A DNA stretch of 47,745 nucleotides from NCBI GenBank assembly GCA_002314445.1, contig DCFX01000048.1:1-47745 (forward strand). Reading direction: 5' to 3'. The translations under genes were made by a program, and so were the position numbers. Positions 32,441 through 41,252 of this stretch are shown piece after piece; the stretch's first letter is position 1; the number at the start of each line of letters is the position of its first letter. The DNA comes from Treponema sp. UBA1793 (lineage in GTDB: Bacteria > Spirochaetota > Spirochaetia > Treponematales > Treponemataceae). The notes below the pieces were generated by a model. It ran no database searches, had not been told where the DNA came from, and saw only the letters and a list, made by a program, of their open reading frames with translations.

Positions 32441-34303
32441 ATGTCAACGCAACCTTCACTATCATGGCTTACGGATGCTTCGGTTTTCCGGGTTAATCAG
32501 GAACCGGCACATTCGGATCACATTCATTATGCATCAATGGATGACTGTACCGCCAAAAGACAGTCGCTTTTCCAAAGCCTGAACGGAGACTGGCAGTTCC
32601 ACTGGTCGCCGGATGCAGCTTCCCGGCCGGCGGATTTTTTTAAATCTCAGGACAAAACAGAAAGCTTTGATACAATTCATGTCCCCGGACATGTTGAACT
32701 GCAGGGATACGACCAGATACGCTATATAAACACAATGTATCCCTGGGAAGGCCACACGGCACTCAGGCCGCCGCAGATTGATATGGAACACACTCCCTGT
32801 CTCTCATACTGCCGGCATTTCAATCTGAATCCAGAACTCAAAGGTAAACGGGTCTTTGTCAGATTTGAAGGTGTCGAACAGGCCTTTTACCTCTACCTTA
32901 ACGGTTCATTCGTGGGGTATGCGGAAGATTCCTTTACGCCGAGTGAATTCGATTTAACTCCCTATGTCAGGGAGGCAGAAAACTATCTCTGTGTTGAAGT
33001 ATTCAAGTACTGCAAAGCATCGTATATCGAAGATCAGGATTTTTTCCGGTTCAGCGGCATATTCCGTCCCGTCACGCTGTTTGCAAAACCGGAAGCGCAT
33101 ATAGACGATATGCACGCCATGCCTGTTGTGGAAAATACACAGGGTAAATTTTCCCTTTCTCTGAAGCTCAGTTTTACGGCAGCGTTCAGCGGCTCTGTTT
33201 CGTATGAACTCAGCGGAAAAGACGGAATTCAGGTTGCAGCAGGAGAAAAACAAGTGACGGAAAGGGACACTCAGATACGTTTTGAGGAAAAAGATACCGG
33301 AACAGTGCAGCTCTGGTCAAACTACTCACCGTACCTGTATCAGCTATGTATCACCGTTACCCGTGCGAACGGGACTGTCATTGAGGTCGTTCCCTACGAA
33401 GTCGGCTTCCGTTCAATAACCATACGGGACCGGACTATTTTATTTAACGGCAGCCCGCTGCACATTCACGGAGTAAACCGCCATGAATGGAGCGCGGATA
33501 AAGGCCGTTCAATCGGTATGGAAGAAATGATTTCGGATATTGAAACATGTAAGCGGAACAACATCAATTCGGTACGGACATGCCACTACCCCGACCAGAT
33601 TCCCTGGTACTATCTCTGCGATGAAAACGGAATTTACCTTATGGCGGAAACAAACATGGAAAGCCACGGTTCATGGCAGAAAATGGGTGCAGTAGAACCT
33701 TCATGGAACGTTCCGGGCAACGATCCCCTCTGGGAAAAACTCGTTGTTGACAGGGCGCGGACAAATTATGAAACATTCAAAAACCATCCGTCAATTCTGT
33801 TCTGGTCATTAGGCAACGAATCGTATTCGGGCACGTCCATAAGGGCTATGAACGACTATTATAAACAGGCAGATCCGGGACGGCTCGTACATTATGAAGG
33901 CGTTTTTCATAAACCGGAAGATAAAAAGTATATAAGCGACGTTGAATCGCAGATGTATGCGCCGCCTGAGCGTATACGTGAATACTGCACGAGCGACGGT
34001 TCAAAACCTTTCGTATTATGCGAATACATGCACTGTATGGGAAACAGTCTGGGCGGAATGAAGCAGTATGCCGACGTATTTGACGACTGCCCGCATTTTC
34101 AAGGCGGCTGGATATGGGATTTTATAGACCAGGCGCTGTTTGTTACTGACGCTGTAACAAACAGAAAAGTGCTCAGGTACGGCGGAGATTTCGGAGAGCG
34201 TCCGAGCGACTATGAATTTTCAGGAGACGGACTGCTGTTTGCGGACAGAACGGAAAAACCGTGTATGCAGGAAGTGAGGTACTATTATGCAGATCGTTTT
34301 TGA
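32441..34303 (+). CDS. lacL: beta-galactosidase large subunit (GH2)
   Basis: The catalytic subunit of a split GH2 beta-galactosidase, 620 residues, the size of lactic-acid-bacterial LacL (about 626). It has the LacZ sugar-binding, immunoglobulin-like and TIM-barrel domains: PWEGH, FEGVEQAFYLYLNG, the acid/base Glu460 in LGNESYSG and the nucleophile Glu528 in VLCEYMHCMGNS. The C-terminal LacZ domain is missing and is encoded by the next gene, which overlaps by 17 bases. GGAG lies nine bases before ATG. Lactose or another beta-galactoside taken up by the importer upstream is the likely substrate. Confidence 0.92.
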   Translation: MSTQPSLSWLTDASVFRVNQEPAHSDHIHYASMDDCTAKRQSLFQSLNGDWQFHWSPDAASRPADFFKSQDKTESFDTIHVPGHVELQGYDQIRYINTMYPWEGHTALRPPQIDMEHTPCLSYCRHFNLNPELKGKRVFVRFEGVEQAFYLYLNGSFVGYAEDSFTPSEFDLTPYVREAENYLCVEVFKYCKASYIEDQDFFRFSGIFRPVTLFAKPEAHIDDMHAMPVVENTQGKFSLSLKLSFTAAFSGSVSYELSGKDGIQVAAGEKQVTERDTQIRFEEKDTGTVQLWSNYSPYLYQLCITVTRANGTVIEVVPYEVGFRSITIRDRTILFNGSPLHIHGVNRHEWSADKGRSIGMEEMISDIETCKRNNINSVRTCHYPDQIPWYYLCDENGIYLMAETNMESHGSWQKMGAVEPSWNVPGNDPLWEKLVVDRARTNYETFKNHPSILFWSLGNESYSGTSIRAMNDYYKQADPGRLVHYEGVFHKPEDKKYISDVESQMYAPPERIREYCTSDGSKPFVLCEYMHCMGNSLGGMKQYADVFDDCPHFQGGWIWDFIDQALFVTDAVTNRKVLRYGGDFGERPSDYEFSGDGLLFADRTEKPCMQEVRYYYADRF

Positions 34304-35198
34304 TGATTGTGTGCTTGGCGTTCACGGGACAGATTTTGAATATATCTTTTCGTATTCACAGGGCGGCCCCGAATCACTGAAAATAAAAGATACCGAATGG
34401 GTATACCGCACCCCAAAACCGACATTCTGGCGGGCGACGACATGCAACGACCGCGGGAATCATTTTCCGTGGAGAAGCAGCATGTGGCTCGGCGCGGATA
34501 TGTTTATCACGGTAAAAAATATAGAGCTGTATGTTGACGGAAAGCAGCTGCCTGACTTCAGGGCACCGTTCAACAACGCGCTTATCGGTACGCCGCTTGA
34601 GCACCCCAAGTCAGTGGAAATAGTGTACCAGTACGAAACAACGACAACTCCGTCGACGACGGTATCCATGCGATACCGTATTGAAGAAAGCGGAAAGATT
34701 ACAGTCACCGCAGAATATACAGGCAAACCGGAGCTGCCGGAACTCCCTGCATTCGGACTGCGCTTTATCATGCCGGACGCTGCCGACGGGTATGAATATA
34801 CAGGGTTAAGCGGAGAAACGTATCCCGACCGTATGGCCGGCGGCGGACACGGGACTTACCTGATACAGGGACTGCCTGTTACGCCGTATCTTGTTCCGCA
34901 GGAATGCGGTATGCACATGCAGACAGAACGGGTAACAGTACAGCACGGCGATGCCTCTTTTACAATTACGAAAAATGACGTTCCGTTCGCATTCAGCGCT
35001 CTGCCGTATACTGCAGAAGAACTGGAAAACGCGACGCATCATGACGAACTGCCGACACCGCGTAGAACGGTACTGTGTATATACGGCGCTGTACGGGGTG
35101 TCGGAGGGATAGACAGCTGGGGTGCGGATGTATGCCCGGAATATCATATAGATGCAGGCATAAACCATACTTTTACATTTGTAATAAATGCCGAATAG
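34287..35198 (+). CDS. lacM: beta-galactosidase small subunit (GH2 C-terminal part)
   Basis: A 303-residue subunit equivalent to the last domain (beta-sandwich) of LacZ and to LacM of Lactobacillus/Leuconostoc (about 318 residues). Signature blocks are FWRATTCNDRG near residue 48, PELPAFGLRF near 151 and the terminal GIDSWGADV with a Trp of the family. It should combine with LacL to form the active site. Its ATG lies 17 bases inside lacL, after GAGG at seven bases. A strong terminator follows, ending the operon. Confidence 0.9.
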   Translation: MQIVFDDCVLGVHGTDFEYIFSYSQGGPESLKIKDTEWVYRTPKPTFWRATTCNDRGNHFPWRSSMWLGADMFITVKNIELYVDGKQLPDFRAPFNNALIGTPLEHPKSVEIVYQYETTTTPSTTVSMRYRIEESGKITVTAEYTGKPELPELPAFGLRFIMPDAADGYEYTGLSGETYPDRMAGGGHGTYLIQGLPVTPYLVPQECGMHMQTERVTVQHGDASFTITKNDVPFAFSALPYTAEELENATHHDELPTPRRTVLCIYGAVRGVGGIDSWGADVCPEYHIDAGINHTFTFVINAE

Positions 35199-35250
35199 CA
35201 CAGGATATGTAATGACAGTCTGTCTTAAAAAAAACTGACTGCCGCTATAT

Positions 35251-35300
35251 AAAGATGCGGAACTTTCGTACTATGAAAGTTCCGCATCTTTTACTTTTTT
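35251..35300 (+). terminator. strong intrinsic terminator after lacM
   Basis: A perfect 17-base stem, AAAGATGCGGAACTTTC (35251-35267) with its reverse complement at 35275-35291, loop of seven bases, followed by T-rich TTACTTTTTT. The remaining bases up to 35418 are AT-rich and show no gene. Confidence 0.85.
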
Positions 35301-35418
35301 AACAATACTACTACTTTTTTACAGTATTATTAAATCGTTATATTGAAATCGTTTTCAGTAAATCTCATTGTTACTTTAGTGTCTGACGCTGCTTATGTCA
35401 ATAACAAACGTATTTTTT

Positions 35419-36081
35419 TCAGCTTTTCTTTTCTGTTTCCTGCGATAATTTCGATTTTTTTCCCGAAGCTACTGTCACAGAACCGACTACAGCGGCACAA
35501 ACAACAGCAGCGGCAGCGGCTTCAATCAAAGCATTCGGCATAAGAAGCACCATGACTGCGGCAAATCCCCTGCCGCCCATGGCACCCATCACCTTTGCGC
35601 CGGCAAAGATATACAGAGAACCAATAACAAGGCACGTATGCACAAGAGTGCTCAGAAACGCCGTAATCACAGCAGAGAGAGTTTCGGGCATATGCGGAAT
35701 TAAATTCAGCACAAACCACAAAATCCATGCAAAAACCCCCAGCAGAATACGGGGAAGGACAGAAACGCCCGGATTAACAAACAGTGGATCAAGCGCGCCT
35801 GTAGGGCTGATGGCTGCAAGAATCAGGCTGAAAATGCCGAAAACAGCACCAACCGTAACACCGGAGATAAGCGCAGATATACCAACTTTCGTGCTTTTTG
35901 TTTTGTACATGCCTGTAAGCATAACCGCAAGCAGAACCGGTATATGCATAATAGTAATAGACGCGTTAGGGCCAAGGGGAATCATACCAAGATGCATCGG
36001 CGGAAGTCCGAGCACAACGACAAGTGCACTGAATGCACCGGTAAGGGCCAGTCTCCTGTTACGTGATAACATTTTTTCCAT
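35419..36081 (-). CDS. ECF transporter S component (vitamin uptake, substrate unknown)
   Basis: A 220-residue membrane protein with six hydrophobic helices. GPNASITIMHIPVLLAVMLTG near residue 40 is the family block of energy-coupling-factor substrate-binding components (pantothenate/folate/thiamine-like group), and the GAVFGIFS-type helix follows. The specific vitamin cannot be read from the sequence. ATG at 36081 has AAAGGAG eight bases upstream; start codons further upstream would lie in the promoter. No A or T component is nearby, so it should use shared ones. A TATACT (36143-36138) is the likely -10; the -35 is weak. No riboswitch is visible in the 5' region. Confidence 0.8.
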   Translation of the reverse strand: MEKMLSRNRRLALTGAFSALVVVLGLPPMHLGMIPLGPNASITIMHIPVLLAVMLTGMYKTKSTKVGISALISGVTVGAVFGIFSLILAAISPTGALDPLFVNPGVSVLPRILLGVFAWILWFVLNLIPHMPETLSAVITAFLSTLVHTCLVIGSLYIFAGAKVMGAMGGRGFAAVMVLLMPNALIEAAAAAVVCAAVVGSVTVASGKKSKLSQETEKKS

Positions 36082-36204
36082 TACTATAACTCCTTTCCTT
36101 TTCGATACAGACATTTTATAAATATCTGTCATATTCGAGTATAGCATGTTTTATATAAAACTAAAAGAGGATTTTAATCTCATCCGCAAGTTCATCACTC
36201 CGAA

Positions 36205-37077
36205 TTAACGCTGCAGGAAAACACTTTGAGCTTTGCAACTGTTAATGAACTGCTGCATTCGCTCATCAATATATTTGTCTTTATGATATACCAGTCGGAA
36301 CATACGGGTTACGCTGCTTCTGATTCCTTCCTCCTCACTTTTTAATTCACAAAACTGGCCTTCTTCAAGTTCATGCTGAATAAGTTTTCGTGAAATAACC
36401 GTAATACCCTGCACTGCTTTGACCAATTCTATAATAGTCTGCGTATTTGCAATTTCCCATACTACGGGATACAACTGCTTTTTTTCACTCAATTCAGTAA
36501 TCATACCGTCGGACAATTCTCTTGTCCCTGAACCCCTCTCCCGAAGAATAAAAACAGGATTTTTACGTTCACTGTACAAAGGTGACGAAGCAAAAATGAG
36601 TTCATCCTGCAAAAGGGGTATCTGCAAAATATCCGATGACTGTATTTTACCTTCTATGACCGCAATATCAATCTTTCCCTCAATAATCATCTGCTCTATA
36701 ACGCTCGTATTGAAAACGAACACTTCAGCAGCAATATCTGGATTGTTCCGGAGTAAAATCGGCAGCAATACGGTACCAGTTGTAAGAGACGCTCCAATTC
36801 TCAACGGCATACTTCCCGACACGGTACGCATCATCTCGTTCAGTTCGTCAAAACTTCCTACAAGGTGGCGCGCATAGCCTGCCAGCTTTTTTCCTTCGGG
36901 CGTCAGATATAAATGGCGGTTAAGCCTGTCGAACAGCTTTATATTGTAATACTGCTCAAGTTCTGCAATCGTCTGGCTGACCGACGGCTGTGCAACGTGA
37001 AGCACTTCGGCAGCTTTTGTAACGGAGCAGCCATTATCAATAACTGCCGTAAATACAGCAAGATGGCGCAATGTCAT
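36205..37077 (-). CDS. LysR-family regulator, YeiE/CysL-like
   Basis: A 290-residue transcription regulator. Residues 1-60 form the winged helix-turn-helix (NGCSVTKAAEVLHVAQPSVSQTIAELEQYY). The effector domain begins near residue 88 (MPLRIGASLTTG), as in CysL/CbbR-type proteins. It is divergent from the YeiH-family gene, the pairing seen with YeiE/YeiH in enterobacteria, so it probably controls that gene. The spacer (37078-37168) is very AT-rich with AATAT-N4-ATATT (37101-37114), a possible binding site. Confidence 0.87.
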   Translation of the reverse strand: MTLRHLAVFTAVIDNGCSVTKAAEVLHVAQPSVSQTIAELEQYYNIKLFDRLNRHLYLTPEGKKLAGYARHLVGSFDELNEMMRTVSGSMPLRIGASLTTGTVLLPILLRNNPDIAAEVFVFNTSVIEQMIIEGKIDIAVIEGKIQSSDILQIPLLQDELIFASSPLYSERKNPVFILRERGSGTRELSDGMITELSEKKQLYPVVWEIANTQTIIELVKAVQGITVISRKLIQHELEEGQFCELKSEEEGIRSSVTRMFRLVYHKDKYIDERMQQFINSCKAQSVFLQR

Positions 37078-37168
37078 AGTGTTTTACCTATCAAATACAT
37101 AATATAATAATATTTTACTATAACAAGGCAAAGCAGTACAGTATCACATCCAATGGAGGTTTTCTTGT

Positions 37169-38185
37169 ATGATTATAGTCAATTTTCTGAAAAAAAATAC
37201 ACCCGGAATACTGCTGTGTGCCGTAATCGGGGCTGCTGCATATCTGTTCGGGACAAAATTTCCGGTTGTCGGCGGGCCGGTAACTGCAATCCTGCTGGGC
37301 ATGATTATTGCTCCGTTAATTAAAAAAACAGCCGTAGTTCACGACGGTATTACATATACGTCAAAAAAAATCCTCCAGTATGCGGTAATCCTGCTTGGGT
37401 TCGGCATGAATATATCTGCTATTCTTGCTAAGGGCGCGCAGTCTCTGCCGATTATCCTTGCAACAATTACGACATCGCTTGTAACGGCTTTTGTGTTCTC
37501 AAAACTGCTTCACATTCCTTCAAAAATTTCGACGCTCATCGGTGTAGGCTCATCAATATGCGGAGGTTCTGCAATTGCCGCAACAGCACCCGTAATCGAT
37601 GCTGATGACGAAGAAATTGCCCAGGCGATTTCGGTCATATTTCTATTCAACATCTGCGCGGCCATTATTTTCCCGCCCCTCGGCTCTGCGCTCGGAATGA
37701 CAAACGAAGGATTCGGGCTGTTCGCAGGAACTGCAATAAACGATACATCATCCGTTACTGCAGCGGCAGCTGCCTGGGACGGGCTTCACGGCAGCAATAC
37801 GCTCTCCGATGCGGCTATCGTAAAACTGACGAGGACGCTGGCGATTATCCCGATTACACTCGTACTGGCAATCATACGGATGCGGAAAGAAAAAACAGAA
37901 GAAGGTTCGGGGTTCAATTTCGTAAAAATTTTCCCGTGGTTCGTTATTTGGTTTATACTTGCATCGGTTATTACAACGGTATTCAATCTGAGTCCGTCTG
38001 TGGTTCATCCGCTTAACTGGCTGAGTAAGTTTTTCATCATCATGGCAATGACCGCAATAGGCCTGCATACTGATATTGTGAAACTTATAAAAAAAGGCGG
38101 TAAACCTATTCTCCTCGGATTCCTGTGCTGGATATGCATAATAGGTGCGAGTCTTCTGGTTCAGCACCTCATGCACATCTGGTAG
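37169..38185 (+). CDS. YeiH/UPF0324-family putative sulfate or anion exporter
   Basis: A 338-residue inner-membrane protein with about ten helices. Family blocks include LGFGMNISAI near residue 74, GVGSSICGGSAIAATAP near 125-141 and AGTAINDTSSVTAAA near 192. Homologues are annotated as putative sulfate exporters, on limited evidence. GGAGG lies nine bases before ATG. It is divergent from the LysR gene. Confidence 0.87.
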   Translation: MIIVNFLKKNTPGILLCAVIGAAAYLFGTKFPVVGGPVTAILLGMIIAPLIKKTAVVHDGITYTSKKILQYAVILLGFGMNISAILAKGAQSLPIILATITTSLVTAFVFSKLLHIPSKISTLIGVGSSICGGSAIAATAPVIDADDEEIAQAISVIFLFNICAAIIFPPLGSALGMTNEGFGLFAGTAINDTSSVTAAAAAWDGLHGSNTLSDAAIVKLTRTLAIIPITLVLAIIRMRKEKTEEGSGFNFVKIFPWFVIWFILASVITTVFNLSPSVVHPLNWLSKFFIIMAMTAIGLHTDIVKLIKKGGKPILLGFLCWICIIGASLLVQHLMHIW

Positions 38186-38226
38186 CCGGCACCGAATGGA
38201 AAGCCCTCTGAACTTTCTCCGGCCTC

Positions 38227-38251
38227 CGGCACGGTTTCTGCAGCCGTGCCG
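38227..38251. terminator. hairpin between yeiH-like and SDR genes
   Basis: CGGCACGG (38227-38234) and CCGTGCCG (38244-38251) make an eight-base stem with a nine-base loop between the convergent genes. Only weak T-richness follows on the plus strand, so its role as a terminator is tentative. Confidence 0.4.
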
Positions 38252-38260
38252 TACATCCTT

Positions 38261-39049
38261 TTATACGATACTTCCGCCTCCGTCTACTATAATCAGCTGT
38301 CCCTGTACATAACTGGAGGCATCGCTTGAAAGGTACAGGATTGTACCGTTAAGTTCGCCGCGCTGTCCCGGCCTGCTGCTTGGGTTCAGGCGGTCATAAG
38401 AATCAAGAAATTCTTTCGATTTAAATAACGTCTGCGCAGTCATCTCAGATTCAAAGAGTCCCGGGCCGACGGCATTCACTGTTATCCCGTACCGGGCATA
38501 TGAAGCAGCCATTCCTGTTGTAAGCCCCTTTACAGCCGCTTTTGATGCGTTATAGGAATGCCGGACGAATATATCATCTTTATCTGCAACAACCGCATTA
38601 ACAGACGCAATATTGACGATCTTACCGTACTTCCGATCTTTCATTCCCGGTATGACATATTTTGCAAGCAGGAACTGGCTCCGGACGTTTGTGTTGAATA
38701 CTCGATCCCAGTCTTCCAAGCTCAGTTTCTCAACGCTTCCTCCGACGGCAACACCTGCATTGTTAAGCAGTATATCTATCTTTCCGAACTGATTCAGTAC
38801 TGTCTGCACTGCATTCTTTATACTATCCTCGCTTGTAACATCGCATTCGACAGCAATAACTTTACGGCCTGTCTCTGATTGTATCCTTTGCTTTAGTTCC
38901 TCAAGTTTATTGACTCTGCGTGCAAGTACTGCCACGTCGGCACCGGCTTCTGCATATGCAAGTGCAGCATCCGCGCCAAGTCCGCTTGAAGCCCCTGAAA
39001 CAAGTACGACTTTCCCGGTTAAATCAAACAATTTTTTTATATCACTCAT
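38261..39049 (-). CDS. short-chain dehydrogenase/reductase
   Basis: A 262-residue NAD(P)-dependent oxidoreductase of the SDR family. The coenzyme motif GASSGLGADAA is at about residues 19-29, NNAG at about 93-96, the catalytic Ser in VNIASVNAVV (about 147) and Tyr-x3-Lys in HSYNASKAA (about 165-169). The sequence pattern, including VNAVGPGLFESEMT and a final VDGGGS, resembles gluconate 5-dehydrogenase/2-deoxy-gluconate dehydrogenases, but the substrate is not certain. AGGAGG is seven bases before ATG. Confidence 0.88.
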   Translation of the reverse strand: MSDIKKLFDLTGKVVLVSGASSGLGADAALAYAEAGADVAVLARRVNKLEELKQRIQSETGRKVIAVECDVTSEDSIKNAVQTVLNQFGKIDILLNNAGVAVGGSVEKLSLEDWDRVFNTNVRSQFLLAKYVIPGMKDRKYGKIVNIASVNAVVADKDDIFVRHSYNASKAAVKGLTTGMAASYARYGITVNAVGPGLFESEMTAQTLFKSKEFLDSYDRLNPSSRPGQRGELNGTILYLSSDASSYVQGQLIIVDGGGSIV

Positions 39050-39097
39050 TCGCTATCCTCCTGGATAAAAAGAGCAGCGGTAAAATTATTTTGTTTC

Positions 39098-39103
39098 TAT
39101 AAT
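39098..39103 (+). promoter_or_regulatory. -10 element of the small-protein gene
   Basis: A perfect TATAAT eight bases before ATG at 39112. On the other strand the overlapping TATTAT (39104-39099) could equally serve the SDR gene, so its assignment is ambiguous. No good -35 is seen at the right spacing. Confidence 0.35.
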
Positions 39104-39111
39104 ACCGCAGT

Positions 39112-39369
39112 ATGTCTTTCAGACTCTCTTATCCTACTAAAGTACTATCAAATATGAACAATCGTCAACCTGAAATATTTGTAGTTACAGCTAAAGTAAC
39201 GATAACAGAAACAAGCCCGGATGTAGATAAGGTAATTCTAAAGGATCTTATAGAAAAGGCGGAGGACAGCACTCTTCAAAAAATATTTTCCGACTATTAT
39301 GACGCCAAATATGAGAATCATGAAAGAAAACCGAAAAACAGTACCAGCAACACGCTGACTGTTTTGTAA
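39112..39369 (+). CDS. small hypothetical protein
   Basis: An 85-residue frame between two minus-strand genes. The core, from MNNRQPEIFVV to HERKPKNSTS, is hydrophilic with alternating beta and helical patterns, and its codon choice resembles real genes here. I recognise no family. There is no Shine-Dalgarno site, but a TATAAT lies eight bases before the first ATG, as in other probably leaderless genes of the window. A second in-frame ATG is at 39154. It may also be just an intergenic frame. Confidence 0.45.
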   Translation: MSFRLSYPTKVLSNMNNRQPEIFVVTAKVTITETSPDVDKVILKDLIEKAEDSTLQKIFSDYYDAKYENHERKPKNSTSNTLTVL

Positions 39370-39382
39370 AACTTCTATTATT

Positions 39383-40336
39383 TCAGCGCCGCTTCTTTCT
39401 GTTAAGTCCCGACACAATAAGCCCGCAGATGGTAAATACGGCACCAGCCGCACCCATAAGGGTAATTCTTTCACCGAGCGCAAAATAGGCGAATACTACC
39501 GTTACTACCGGAATAAGGTATATGCCGACAGTCGCGTGAACCGTACCGAGCGTCCTGCAGGCTGTATTCCATGCAGCAAAGCACAATGCGGATGCCACAA
39601 CCCCAAGGAACAGCAGGTTCAGCCAGTTCACAGGTTTTGCAAAACGGGCTGCATTTACAGCTTTATCAAGTGTCACAAGAAAGCCTCTGTTCCCGGCTGG
39701 ACCTGCCACAAAAGTGCCGTACAGTGTAAGCGGAATCATCCATACAAGTGCATAGAAAAAAATGCGTCTTGTTGCGGCAAGACTCCTACAGCCGAGTGCA
39801 TTGATTTTCGATACAAAAAGGGAATAAAATCCCCATGAAACAGCCGCAGCCAGTGCCATTAAATCGCCTTTCGGACTAAAGTGAAAAGCTGCGGCACCGT
39901 TAAAACTTACAAGCGCGACACCTATTATGGCTATAAGGAAACCTGTTACGAAAAGCGGCGTAATATGTTTTTCATGCAGAAACACTTGTGCAGTAAGAGC
40001 CGTAAATATCGGGCAAATTGCTACAATTATGCTCACATTGGAAGCTGATGTAAACATAATTGCCGCATTCTCAAGGAACTGATAGACCGTAACACCGCAC
40101 AATCCGGCCGCGCAGAAAAGGAGTTCATCCTTTCTACGTTCAAGATGAAGCATGTGCGGACAAAGAATCCATAAAGCAACATATGCAAGTACAAAACGTA
40201 TAACGAGTATTTCCAGTGCTGAAAAATCGCTTAAAAGCGATTTTGTACAGACAAAAGTAATACCCCAGACAAAAATAGTAAAAGATGCAAGTATAAAACC
40301 GATAACCGTTCTCTGTGAAATTTGATTTTCTGACAT
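39383..40336 (-). CDS. DMT-superfamily (EamA) transporter
   Basis: A 317-residue inner-membrane protein with ten hydrophobic helices in two EamA repeats; WGITFVCTKSLLSDFSALE and WGFYSLFVSKINALGCRS mark the two halves. Such proteins export amino acids or other metabolites, substrate unknown. The start is taken as ATG at 40336, seven bases after TATACT; an ATG 12 codons upstream lacks any ribosome site. It is divergent from the HD-domain gene at 40405. Confidence 0.85.
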   Translation of the reverse strand: MSENQISQRTVIGFILASFTIFVWGITFVCTKSLLSDFSALEILVIRFVLAYVALWILCPHMLHLERRKDELLFCAAGLCGVTVYQFLENAAIMFTSASNVSIIVAICPIFTALTAQVFLHEKHITPLFVTGFLIAIIGVALVSFNGAAAFHFSPKGDLMALAAAVSWGFYSLFVSKINALGCRSLAATRRIFFYALVWMIPLTLYGTFVAGPAGNRGFLVTLDKAVNAARFAKPVNWLNLLFLGVVASALCFAAWNTACRTLGTVHATVGIYLIPVVTVVFAYFALGERITLMGAAGAVFTICGLIVSGLNRKKRR

Positions 40337-40343
40337 GGCGCAC

Positions 40344-40372
40344 AGTATACTGTATTCGTTTGAAACTTTCAT
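40344..40372 (-). promoter_or_regulatory. promoter of the DMT transporter gene, predicted leaderless
   Basis: On the minus strand ATGAAA (40372-40367), 17-base spacer, TATACT (40349-40344), then seven bases to ATG at 40336. Confidence 0.45.
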
Positions 40373-40404
40373 CCGTATATTTTAGAATGATTATGAGGGT
40401 TAAT

Positions 40405-41250
40405 ATGAAAACAATGAAATCACCTAAAGAACTTTCAATGGACAAGAAAATTACTTCGTCAATTGAGGAACTGATAAAACTGACACCGGAAAAAGATCCG
40501 CTGCCGCTGAATATAGCCGAAGCTCTTATGAGCGATCCTGAACTTGAATCAATTCAGAACTACAGCAACACAGTCTCAATTATGCGCCTCGGTTTCAACG
40601 ATCATGGTCCTGTCCATATGCGTACGGTCACTTACAATGCAATCATTATGATGAGCATTCTCTACAAGGCAAATGTTCCCATGAATTTACAGGCGGAAAA
40701 GGCAGGAACGTTTGCAGACAGCATGACGGCCGTTATCTTCGCATCATTCATGCACGACTTCGGAATGACAATCGGACGGCAGGATCATGAACTGTACAGC
40801 GTTTTTCTTGCCCTTCCCATAATGGATAAAATGCTCAGTAAATTTATTCCCGGCGACGCAAATCTTGACAGGCGTGTCGCAATCCGTTCTCTTGCAATGG
40901 AAGGAATTGTTGGGCATATGGGGACGCGTAAAATTCATTCGCTGGAGGCAGGACTTATTCTTATAGCCGACGGCTGCGATATGACAAAGGGACGAGCCCG
41001 TATTCCGATGGAACTCGACAATGCTCCGAAAGTCGGCGATATCCACAAATATTCTGCAAATTCCATAGAGAAAGTTGAAATAACAGCAGGTAATGATAAA
41101 CCAATCCGTATTAAGATTTTTATGTCTGCGGAAGTCGGTTTCTTCCAGATAGAGGAAGTGTTACTGCAGAAAATAAACTGCAGTCCGGCGAAAAAATATA
41201 TTGAACTTCTTGCCGGAATCGAAAACAGCGAAATGAAGCAGTATTTGTAA
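40405..41250 (+). CDS. HD-domain metal-dependent phosphohydrolase-like protein
   Basis: A 281-residue protein. DHGPVHMRTVTYNA near residue 67 gives the first His, FASFMHDFGMT near 115 the HD pair and HSLEAGLILIADGCDMTKGR near 180 the late Asp of an HD domain. The C-terminal 60 residues are beta-rich. The architecture is shared with uncharacterised archaeal and bacterial HD proteins; no substrate can be named. Start ATG at 40405 has GAGGG five bases upstream. The queH gene begins two bases after its stop. Confidence 0.8.
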   Translation: MKTMKSPKELSMDKKITSSIEELIKLTPEKDPLPLNIAEALMSDPELESIQNYSNTVSIMRLGFNDHGPVHMRTVTYNAIIMMSILYKANVPMNLQAEKAGTFADSMTAVIFASFMHDFGMTIGRQDHELYSVFLALPIMDKMLSKFIPGDANLDRRVAIRSLAMEGIVGHMGTRKIHSLEAGLILIADGCDMTKGRARIPMELDNAPKVGDIHKYSANSIEKVEITAGNDKPIRIKIFMSAEVGFFQIEEVLLQKINCSPAKKYIELLAGIENSEMKQYL

Positions 41251-41252
41251 GT

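Noticed and set aside
35251..35300. Terminator after lacM considered as bidirectional for the ECF gene
   Set aside because: On the minus strand the stem is followed by TATATAG rather than a T-run and lies about 120 bases past the ECF stop.
36082..36204. Leader of the ECF S component considered for a riboswitch
   Set aside because: The predicted transcript leader is under 60 bases and shows only a weak short stem; no known riboswitch core is visible.
40315..40404. Upstream extension of the HD-domain gene to 40315
   Set aside because: It would overlap the divergent DMT gene and its promoter; ATG at 40405 has a proper GAGGG site.
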